Source: an uncultured Clostridia bacterium (GTDB lineage: Bacteria; Bacillota_A; Clostridia; Christensenellales; CAG-138). From it: a stretch of DNA of 7,591 bases. The stretch covers positions 1 through 7,591 of the forward strand of contig CALFIV010000112.1 of NCBI GenBank assembly GCA_937877295.1. Reading direction: 5' to 3'. The notes below the pieces were generated by a model. The model searched no databases and had not been told where the DNA came from. It saw only the letters and a list, made by a program, of their open reading frames with translations. Position numbers and translations under genes: made by a program. Below are positions 1 to 6,632 of the stretch, in pieces. Numbering within the stretch: position 1 is the stretch's first letter; every line of letters starts with the position of its first letter.

Positions 1-1
1 C

Positions 2-388
2 CTGCGCATCTACAGCGACAACACCAACTACAACCCCGCCTCGCCCTCCAGCTACAGCGGCACCTACGTCACCTCCAACAACCAAATCATGCTCACCATG
101 GGCGGAAACAAGATTGTGACCAACGACGAGGCCGTCAACACCGAGAGCAAGACGCTGGTTGTATTCCCCAACCCGGTGGAACGCGGCAGCCAAGTCAGCA
201 TCGTGTTGCCCGAGGGCATCGACAACGCCAAGGTCGAGGTGTTCAACGCCCAAGGCGCCTGCGTCTATAGCGGACACGGCGAAGGCAACGTCGAACTGCC
301 TTGCAACGACAGGATGACACCCGGACTCTACATCGTCAGGGTTAGCCAAGGTAACGATGTCTTCTATGGCAAGTTGATCGTCAGATAA
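2..388 (+). CDS. Secreted protein with C-terminal T9SS type A sorting domain (5'-partial)
   Basis: The frame is open from the left edge, so the start and most of the protein lie outside the window; 128 residues plus a TAA stop are visible. The last ~80 residues match the type A sorting domain of the type IX secretion system. They contain the VVFPNPV motif, a beta-sandwich pattern with a VEVFNAQG strand-turn, then PGLYIVRV and a terminal KLIVR strand. In Bacteroidota this domain directs export across the outer membrane and is normally cleaved, with the cargo often attached to the surface. The residues before it (about 1-45, rich in Asn, Ser and Tyr) are too few to identify the catalytic or binding part, so the function of the cargo is unknown. 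Ala codons are all GCC and Pro codons mostly CCC, unlike the next gene. The domain assignment is firm; its presence beside Firmicute-type genes is the oddity. Confidence 0.88.
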   Translation: MRIYSDNTNYNPASPSSYSGTYVTSNNQIMLTMGGNKIVTNDEAVNTESKTLVVFPNPVERGSQVSIVLPEGIDNAKVEVFNAQGACVYSGHGEGNVELPCNDRMTPGLYIVRVSQGNDVFYGKLIVR

Positions 389-426
389 GAAGTCGGGCGA
401 TAATACATGAAAAAAGACTGTTTGGC
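389..426. other. Junction segment between Bacteroidota-type and Firmicute-type DNA; disrupted amylase start
   Basis: Only 38 bases lie between the TAA of the T9SS protein and the first in-frame ATG of the amylase. No recognisable -10/-35 promoter or strong Shine-Dalgarno sequence is visible. An ATG at 407 is followed by six A (410-415) and G416. As written it encodes only MKKDCLA before a TGA at 428-430. One additional A would give MKKRLFGMM and run straight into the amylase frame, an ideal Sec signal-peptide start. The segment therefore probably holds both an assembly join and a one-base deletion, possibly the same event. Confidence 0.6.
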
Positions 427-3400
427 ATGATGCTTGCGCTTATCATGTTGCTGTCCGTGCTCGGTGTCGGCGGCTTCATGCCGACCGCAGTTGCGGAATC
501 CGGACCGATCGATCAGGCGATTGTGCAGGGCGGCGCAATTCTGCATTGCTTTGACTGGTCGTATAACGAGATCAAAGCAAATCTGGAGGACATTGCGGCG
601 GCAGGCTATGTTGCCGTACAGACCTCGCCGGTGCAGCCCGCGAAGGACTATAACGGCTCATGGACGGACACCGGAGGCAACTGGTGGAAGCTGTATCAGC
701 CGCTGGGTTTTCGTGTTGCGGACGGCGGCGAAACATGGCTCGGCAGCAAGGAGGAGCTGCAGTCTCTGTGTGCCGAGGCGGATCGTTACGGAATCAAGGT
801 CATCGTTGATGTTGTCGCAAACCATGTTGCGAATAAAAGCGGCGGCGGCTATACCATCAGCGGCACTTATAACGTCAGCGATCAGGTCGATGATGAGCTG
901 CAGGATTCCGACGGAAGCAAGGGGTATTACCATACGAGTGAGAACGGTACGAACGACGGCAGCCGCTACAACATGACGCAGTACCACCTCAGCATGCCGG
1001 ATCTGAACACCGGCAATGCCGAAGTACAGCAGATGGTTCTGGATTTCCTCAAGGAATGCGTGGACTGCGGCGTGGACGGCTTCCGCTTCGACGCGGCAAA
1101 GCACATCGAGCTTCCGGGCGATTCCGGCTGCGGCAGCAACTTCTGGCCGTTCGTGCTCGGCGGCGTTCGCGACTATGCAGGCGCGAACAATCTGTTTATC
1201 TACGGCGAATCACTAAGCGGATCGGGCAGCGACGCGTGGGTCAATGAGTTTATCACCTATATGGCGCTGACCGACAGCCAGACCGGAAACGCGGCGCGTG
1301 ACGCGGTCCGGGATCAGAATGCCGGTGCTTTGGCGGTCGGCACATACTCGCGCGGCGACTATCCGCAGGATTATGTCCTATGGGCGGAGTCGCACGACAC
1401 CTATGAGGACGGCGGTTCTACCGGCGTTTCCTCTGATAAGATCGTCAGAACGTGGGCGATCGTCGGCGCAAGAGCACACTCCACTGCGCTGTATCTTGCG
1501 CGTCCGAACGAGCGGATGGGACTTGCCAGTTCCGATACGTCTTGGAAGTCCACCGCGGTCGCCGAGGTCAATAAGTTTAAGACACACTACGTCGGCACGG
1601 GCGAATACCTCTCCTACGATCAGAACGCGAAGATCACGTGGATCGAGCGCGGTAATGCAAATAACGGCGCGGGCGTCGTTATCTCAAAGCTCGACGGTGC
1701 AGGCTGGGTCGAGCTTACTGCGCATCTTATGAGCGACGGTATCTATAAGGATGAGGTCACGGGCAGCATCTTTGCGGTCACGAACGGCAAGATTACCGGC
1801 TACGTCGGTGCGACCGGCGTAGCGGTCGTTTACAAGACCACAGATGCAGAACCGCCGACGCCTCCGACAACTTCGTCGCAGATGCTGTATCTGACACCGG
1901 CTTCGAACTGGATGAACGACGACGCACGTTTTGCGGTCTACACCTTCGGCGGGGACGAGCATTGGTACAGTATGAGCCTCGTTGATGGCGAAACGAACGT
2001 TTATTCTGCAGAGATCACGAATTCGTACACGAACGTCATCTTCTGCCGTATGGATCCGGCGTTGACGGACAACAACTGGAGCAACAAATGGAATCAGACG
2101 GCGGACCTGACCGTTCCGTCAGATAAGAACTGGTATAAGGTAACCGACGGTACTTGGGACAGCGGCGGCGGCACGTGGGATGTTTACGGCACGATCGGCG
2201 GCGGCACGAACCCGGTTGAGGTCACAGAGGACGCGGGCTATTACCTCGTCGGCACGATGACCGGTTGGGGCATCTTGCCGGAATACAAATTGACGCAGAA
2301 CACCGACGCGGGGGCGACGGAATACTACATCAATGACGTCCAGCTGACGCGTACAAGCTCGTTCAGCAGCGAGTTCAAGATTGTTTATTCACCTGACGGG
2401 GTGACTGCCGAGACATGGTATCCCGACGGAATGGGCAACAACTACGGTGATCAGAGTAATAGTTCTTATAAAAACGAGATCCCGCAAAGCGGCATTTACA
2501 ACATCAGATTCCGTCCGGACAAAGACGGCGGCAGCGATTGGCATGTGAACTGTATCAAAGCGGAACGTTCGAAGTATTTTGTCATGGTTAACGACGCGGA
2601 TAAGAACGGAACGGTCACGGTCGATAAGGAGATCGCGGCGGCCGGCGAAACCGTCACCGTCACAGTCACGCCAAACGAGTACTATGAACTTGACACGCTG
2701 GTCTACATGTGCGAGGATGGCATTTCCGGTACTTTTATAACGCATGCCATCTCTGAAACCACATTCACGATGCCTTCGAATAACGCCGTAGTCAAGGCGA
2801 CGTTCAAGCATTCTGATTGCAAAGTCGAATTCATTGCAGATTATGAAGATTACCTGCTTTACAACACCAGCGGCGAAGTCATCACGGCAACGTATGGCGC
2901 GACGATCACACCGCCCGAAGAACCGACCAGAGACGGTTACATCTTCGGCGGTTGGTATGAACAGGATTGGGAACACTATGACTGGTGGGCGGAAGTCGTA
3001 GAATACGTTACCGTCAGCGAGGGGGAAACACTGTACCTCGGCGATCTTCTGAACCATTGGGAGGAAAGCGGCGCAGAGACTTACTTCCGCCCGTGGGACT
3101 TCGAAAACGATACCGTCACAGAACCGTGGACGGCGCTGTACGCCAAGTGGACGAAAAACACCGCCGTCCCGTCGTTTGCATCGCATTCGCTGGTGCTTTC
3201 GGGACAGATCGGCGTGAACTTCTTCATGGATCTCTCCATGCTTTCCGACGCGGAGAAGGAAGCAAGCTACATGACGTTCGAGATCTCGGGCCGCGGCAGC
3301 GTTTCCGCCGAGCGCGTTCCGTTCAACGCGAATCAGACGAACGCAGCGGGCACGCGCTATGGCTTCACCTGTTATGTGAACGCTATTCAGATGGGCGATA

Positions 3401-4101
3401 AGATCACAGCAACGTTCCATTACGGCGACGGCCAGACGGTCACCGAAACGTACTCGGTTATGCGGTATATGACTTCGTTCAGGTTCAATGCGCGTAACAG
3501 CAGCTTCGATGAAACGACGGTTGAACTGATCGATGCACTTGCGGACTACGGTCACTATGTGCAGCTCTTCATGTCAGACGCAAAGGACTTTACGCTCGGC
3601 GAGGGAGACGACGCGTATCTGCCGATGGATCGGTACTACGCGGAGAGCTATGATCATACCGCAATCGCAAGCGCACTCGAAAGCGGCCATGCGGTCGATC
3701 GCAACAACAGTGATCCGAACCTCAACGGAGTGCCGTCATATGCGCTGGTGCTTGACAGCGAAACGGCGATTCTCGTATACGTCCGTCCGGCGGATGGGTA
3801 TACGGATACGCCGACCGTGACGCTGGACGGCGCAGAGTATACGCCGGTTCTGCAGGGAGACGACGGCTGCTATGAGATTGAGATTGCGAACATCTCTGCG
3901 CATGAGCTGGGCGATACGCACAATGTGACGGTAACGACCGACAACAGCGACGCAAATGCGTACATCAACGTCTCCGTAATGTCGTACATATACGGCGTGC
4001 TGACCGCAAGCGAATACGCGGACAACACGAATGCGAAAAACGGTGTTGCGTCGCTGTACGCCTATTGGCAGGCGGCAACGGCATATAAAGCCGAGCATTG
4101 A
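427..4101 (+). CDS. Secreted multidomain GH13 alpha-amylase (AmyE-like, subfamily 28 type)
   Basis: Predicted extracellular endo-acting alpha-amylase that hydrolyses alpha-1,4 links of starch by the retaining GH13 mechanism. As written the protein has 1224 residues. A hydrophobic segment and an AVA-type cleavage site lie at about 1-23, but the basic n-region is missing unless the frame is corrected to an ATG at 407. The catalytic domain spans about 28-472: region I DVVANH (128-133), region II GFRFDAAKH with nucleophile D222, region III YGES with acid/base E261, region IV ESHDT with D324. Its ILHCFDWS, QTSPVQP and AAKHIELP segments resemble Bacillus subtilis AmyE. After a PPTPPTTSS linker come a CBM26-like starch-binding-like module (~486-588), a second beta-sandwich beginning YYLVGTMTGW (~603-713), a bacterial repeat domain (~716-795), a Listeria-Bacteroides-type repeat (~797-910) and a ~300-residue C-terminal region (~914-1221) typical of clostridial surface proteins. 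No dockerin, LPXTG or SLH motif is seen. The catalytic call is strong; the accessory module families are approximate. Confidence 0.93.
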   Translation: MMLALIMLLSVLGVGGFMPTAVAESGPIDQAIVQGGAILHCFDWSYNEIKANLEDIAAAGYVAVQTSPVQPAKDYNGSWTDTGGNWWKLYQPLGFRVADGGETWLGSKEELQSLCAEADRYGIKVIVDVVANHVANKSGGGYTISGTYNVSDQVDDELQDSDGSKGYYHTSENGTNDGSRYNMTQYHLSMPDLNTGNAEVQQMVLDFLKECVDCGVDGFRFDAAKHIELPGDSGCGSNFWPFVLGGVRDYAGANNLFIYGESLSGSGSDAWVNEFITYMALTDSQTGNAARDAVRDQNAGALAVGTYSRGDYPQDYVLWAESHDTYEDGGSTGVSSDKIVRTWAIVGARAHSTALYLARPNERMGLASSDTSWKSTAVAEVNKFKTHYVGTGEYLSYDQNAKITWIERGNANNGAGVVISKLDGAGWVELTAHLMSDGIYKDEVTGSIFAVTNGKITGYVGATGVAVVYKTTDAEPPTPPTTSSQMLYLTPASNWMNDDARFAVYTFGGDEHWYSMSLVDGETNVYSAEITNSYTNVIFCRMDPALTDNNWSNKWNQTADLTVPSDKNWYKVTDGTWDSGGGTWDVYGTIGGGTNPVEVTEDAGYYLVGTMTGWGILPEYKLTQNTDAGATEYYINDVQLTRTSSFSSEFKIVYSPDGVTAETWYPDGMGNNYGDQSNSSYKNEIPQSGIYNIRFRPDKDGGSDWHVNCIKAERSKYFVMVNDADKNGTVTVDKEIAAAGETVTVTVTPNEYYELDTLVYMCEDGISGTFITHAISETTFTMPSNNAVVKATFKHSDCKVEFIADYEDYLLYNTSGEVITATYGATITPPEEPTRDGYIFGGWYEQDWEHYDWWAEVVEYVTVSEGETLYLGDLLNHWEESGAETYFRPWDFENDTVTEPWTALYAKWTKNTAVPSFASHSLVLSGQIGVNFFMDLSMLSDAEKEASYMTFEISGRGSVSAERVPFNANQTNAAGTRYGFTCYVNAIQMGDKITATFHYGDGQTVTETYSVMRYMTSFRFNARNSSFDETTVELIDALADYGHYVQLFMSDAKDFTLGEGDDAYLPMDRYYAESYDHTAIASALESGHAVDRNNSDPNLNGVPSYALVLDSETAILVYVRPADGYTDTPTVTLDGAEYTPVLQGDDGCYEIEIANISAHELGDTHNVTVTTDNSDANAYINVSVMSYIYGVLTASEYADNTNAKNGVASLYAYWQAATAYKAEH

Positions 4102-4110
4102 TTCGAGTCA

Positions 4111-4148
4111 AAAAGAGGAGCGAAGCCGTTTGGCTTCGCTCCTCTTTT
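4111..4148. terminator. Bidirectional rho-independent terminator
   Basis: AAAAGAGGAGCGAAGCC (4111-4127) pairs perfectly with GGCTTCGCTCCTCTTTT (4132-4148) around a GTTT loop: 17 base pairs with no mismatch. The plus strand ends in a T run (4145-4148), serving the amylase that stops at 4101. On the minus strand the run is five T (complement of 4110-4114), serving the regulator that stops at 4201. The position between two convergent genes fits a shared terminator. The 99-base intergenic region holds nothing else I can identify. Confidence 0.93.
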
Positions 4149-4200
4149 GTGCGGATTGGAATGGTTTTCCCCAAAAGCGGCGTACGCGTCCGGCAGGGGA

Positions 4201-4950
4201 TCAATGGGAATTCTGATATTCGGACGGCGTCTGGCCCATGAACTTGCGGAATGTACCGGAAAAATAGGCAATATCGTGGAAGCCGACGGCCTGCGCAACC
4301 TCGTAGATCTTGACGCGTACGTCCTTCAAAAGCTGCGTCGCCATGCGGATGCGGTACTGCGCAAGGTATTCGACAAGCGTATAGCCGGTCTCACGACGGA
4401 ACACATGGGACAGGTGGCCTTCGCTGATGTGCAGGCTGTCCGCGATCATGCCGATTGTCAGGTCGGCGTCGCCGTAATGCTCGGTAACGTAACCGATTGC
4501 TTCTTTGACATACTTGCTCTTTTCGCCGCCCTTTGCTTCCAGCGCCGGGAGACGGTCCGGCAGCGGCGCGTTTTTGGATGCGCTCCGCTCCAGGACGCGT
4601 TCCACCACGCGTTCGAGCTCGCCGTCATGAAACGGCTTCAGCAGATAGTCGGCAGCGCCGAGCCGCAGTGCTTGCTGCGCATATGAGAAATCGCTGTACG
4701 CGGTCAGGATCACAACCGCGCTTTCCACGCCGACGTCCCGCAGCCGCTCCATCATCGTCAGCCCGTCCATTTTGGGCATCTTGATATCGGTGACAATCAG
4801 ATCGGGCTTCAGCCGCTTCGCCGCCTCCAGCCCCTCTTCGCCGTTGGTCGCTTCGCCGATGACCGTGCAGCCGAGCTTCGCCCAGTCCACGGTCAGCACG
4901 ATTCCTTTCCGGACGTAAATCTCGTCCTCCACGATCAGTACAGTCAGCAT
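4201..4950 (-). CDS. YesN/HptR-type response regulator with AraC-family DNA-binding domain
   Basis: A cytoplasmic transcription regulator of 249 residues, presumed to be phosphorylated by the kinase encoded immediately upstream. The receiver domain covers about 1-120: acidic pair E8/D9, phospho-acceptor D55 in the VTDIKMPKMDG segment, T83 and K105 in DYLLKPF. A short linker (~121-145) leads to an AraC-type domain (~146-247) with two helix-turn-helix units, LTIGMIADSLHISEGHLSHV and KIYEVAQAVGFHDIAYFS, followed by the family ending GQTPSEYQ. It is shorter than many YesN proteins because it lacks the extra middle region and so resembles the compact HptR type. The ATG at 4950 is supported by AAAGGAG five bases upstream. 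The reading frame overlaps the kinase stop by 7 bases, so the two are probably translated together. Target promoters cannot be deduced from the window; sugar or sugar-phosphate uptake genes are plausible. Confidence 0.94.
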   Translation of the reverse strand: MLTVLIVEDEIYVRKGIVLTVDWAKLGCTVIGEATNGEEGLEAAKRLKPDLIVTDIKMPKMDGLTMMERLRDVGVESAVVILTAYSDFSYAQQALRLGAADYLLKPFHDGELERVVERVLERSASKNAPLPDRLPALEAKGGEKSKYVKEAIGYVTEHYGDADLTIGMIADSLHISEGHLSHVFRRETGYTLVEYLAQYRIRMATQLLKDVRVKIYEVAQAVGFHDIAYFSGTFRKFMGQTPSEYQNSH

Positions 4951-6632
4951 AACGACTCCTTTCTCGAGATCGGCAGGATCGCGGATACGGTCGCGCCGCC
5001 GTCCGGTTCGTTGGTAAAATGCAGGCCGCTTTCCGCGCCGTAATGCGTCTCAAGGATGGTATCGACGTTGAACAGACCCAGATGCCCGCGCTCGCGCAGA
5101 CTGCCGCCGGCAGTGAGCGTTTCGAGCACATCGTCGGAAATGCCGCAGCCGTTGTCCGTTACCGCAAGACGCATCCGCCCGTCGCCGAGCGTTTCGGCCG
5201 TGATGCGAATCGTGCCGCTTTCACGGTTGTTGAGCCCGTGCAGGATCGCGTTTTCAACCAGCGGCTGGAGCATGAACTTCGGGATGATGCAATCAAGCAG
5301 CTCCGGCGGCACTTCGATGCGGAATGTAAACTTGCCGGGGAAGCGGATGCGCTGAATTTCAATGTAGCGGTGCAGTAGCTCCAGCTCCTCCGAAAGCGGG
5401 ATAAACTCCTCATTTGAGATGCAGGTGCGCAAAATATCCGCAAGGTCGGTGGAGATCTCGGCGATCTCCGGGATATCGTGGATCTTGCCCATCCATTTCA
5501 TTGTGTCGAGCGTGTTGCAAAGAAAATGCGGATTGAGCTGCGCCTGCATCAGACGAATGCGTGCTTCGTCCAACTCGCGCTGTCCCTGCACCATCTGCTC
5601 GGTGTTGTCGCGCAGCCGCTGCACCATGTGATCGAAGCTGTGCGCCAGCGAGCCGAATTCATCGTCGCGATGCAGCGACACGCGCGTTTCGAGATCGCCG
5701 CCCTCAACACGCTCCATGGCGGTCTGCAGCTTTTCCACCGGTTCGTTGAGCTGCCGCGACAGCCGCAGCGCAACAAATACGCAGCCCACGGCGCAGAGAA
5801 ACACCATCAACACGGCAACGGTGATCAGCGCTTGCAGCGACCGTGTGGCATAGCTCTGCGGCTGCTGCACCATAAACAGAAAGCCTGTCGCGTCGAACGG
5901 ACGCAGGGTATAGGAATACGCGTCGTTGTTGATGTCGTCGCCTGCAAGCAGCTGCGCGCGCAGCGTTTGCGCAAGCGAGCGTTCCTGCGCGCTGCTCGAG
6001 CAGTAGACCGTGCGCCAATGCCCGTCCACCAGCAGAAGCGTGTTTTGCACGCTGCTCAGCCCCGTAAACAGCTCGTCGAACGCGTCACGCGTGACGTCAA
6101 TCAGGACGTATCCGTAGGTCGTGCCGTTTTCCGACCGCAGCGCTTTGACGGCGCTGCATCCGTAGGCGTCGGCGTTGCTGCGCCACACCATATTGTCGGC
6201 GTTCTCGGCGGCGTAGAGCAAGCCCCATGTAAGCGGCAGCGCGCCGGTCTTGACCGCGGCGGTGGAAAACCGCTCCTCGCCGGCGGCGTCGTAGAGATGA
6301 AACTGCGCGTTCGAGCGGTATCCCTCGGTTGCAGAGTAGAGCGAAAGATATCCGTTGCGCGAAGAACTCGGAGCCTCGCGCAGTACGTCGCGAATCGTCG
6401 CGTCCTCCTCGATGGCGGCGGCAACCTCGTTCAGATCAATATACAGCCGGTTGAATACGCCGGCCGCTTCGCCGAGCACGCTGTTTGCTTCGGTGCGTGT
6501 ATTGCGCTCTACATTCATATGAAACAGCAGAATCAGAAGCCCCGCGCATAAGATCAGGGACAGCACGGTCGTTACGACGAGGCTGACAAACAACCGTTTG
6601 CGGAAGGAGTGCCGAAGGCCGCGTTTGTTCAT
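4944..6632 (-). CDS. YesM/HptS-type membrane sensor histidine kinase
   Basis: A membrane-bound sensor kinase of 562 residues from the start chosen here. The frame extends nine codons further up to 6659. The ATG at 6632 is preferred because GGAGGTG precedes it by five bases, it overlaps the upstream stop as ATGA, and it gives a basic N-terminus (NKRGLRHSFRKR). Topology: first membrane helix ~14-38, extracytoplasmic sensor region of ~225 residues (~39-265) resembling the Cache-like regions of YesM kinases, second helix ~266-291, HAMP ~291-344. The His_kinase region carries the acceptor H369 in QAQLNPHFLCNTLD. The ATPase domain shows the N-box LQPLVENAILHG (N461), the G1 motif DNGCGIS (D493) and a G2-like GHLGLFN. 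All key residues are present, so the enzyme should be active. It lies between a binding-protein gene and an AraC-type regulator gene, overlapping both, which suggests it reads the binding protein's liganded state and phosphorylates that regulator. Confidence 0.94.
   Translation of the reverse strand: MNKRGLRHSFRKRLFVSLVVTTVLSLILCAGLLILLFHMNVERNTRTEANSVLGEAAGVFNRLYIDLNEVAAAIEEDATIRDVLREAPSSSRNGYLSLYSATEGYRSNAQFHLYDAAGEERFSTAAVKTGALPLTWGLLYAAENADNMVWRSNADAYGCSAVKALRSENGTTYGYVLIDVTRDAFDELFTGLSSVQNTLLLVDGHWRTVYCSSSAQERSLAQTLRAQLLAGDDINNDAYSYTLRPFDATGFLFMVQQPQSYATRSLQALITVAVLMVFLCAVGCVFVALRLSRQLNEPVEKLQTAMERVEGGDLETRVSLHRDDEFGSLAHSFDHMVQRLRDNTEQMVQGQRELDEARIRLMQAQLNPHFLCNTLDTMKWMGKIHDIPEIAEISTDLADILRTCISNEEFIPLSEELELLHRYIEIQRIRFPGKFTFRIEVPPELLDCIIPKFMLQPLVENAILHGLNNRESGTIRITAETLGDGRMRLAVTDNGCGISDDVLETLTAGGSLRERGHLGLFNVDTILETHYGAESGLHFTNEPDGGATVSAILPISRKESLC
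4956..4962 (-). promoter_or_regulatory. Ribosome binding site of the response regulator gene
   Basis: The minus strand reads AAAGGAG, then five bases, then the ATG at 4950-4948. It lies inside the last codons of the kinase gene, supporting this start and translational coupling. Confidence 0.8.

Noticed and set aside
407..430. Seven-codon leader peptide MKKDCLA possibly coupled to the amylase by an ATGA overlap
   Set aside because: Adding one A turns it into the missing n-region of the amylase signal peptide, so a frame error explains it better than a real leader gene.
2389..3555. Open frame of 388 codons on the minus strand opposite the amylase
   Set aside because: It lies wholly inside the amylase accessory domains on the other strand. 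It is Arg/Val/Ile-rich with no recognisable fold and no ribosome site noted.
1..4101. A natural operon of T9SS cargo plus amylase in one Bacteroidota genome
   Set aside because: The amylase has no T9SS sorting domain. It uses different codons and carries clostridial-type modules, and the downstream regulators are Firmicute-type.
4147..4686. Plus-strand open frame of 179 codons over the terminator flank and regulator gene
   Set aside because: It is the antisense shadow of the AraC domain and receiver, and no motif is visible.
5478..6551. Long open frame (357 codons) on the plus strand opposite the kinase gene
   Set aside because: It is antisense to a fully convincing histidine kinase. Its product is rich in Arg, His and Ala with no domain motif, as expected from the mirror frame of GC-rich coding DNA.
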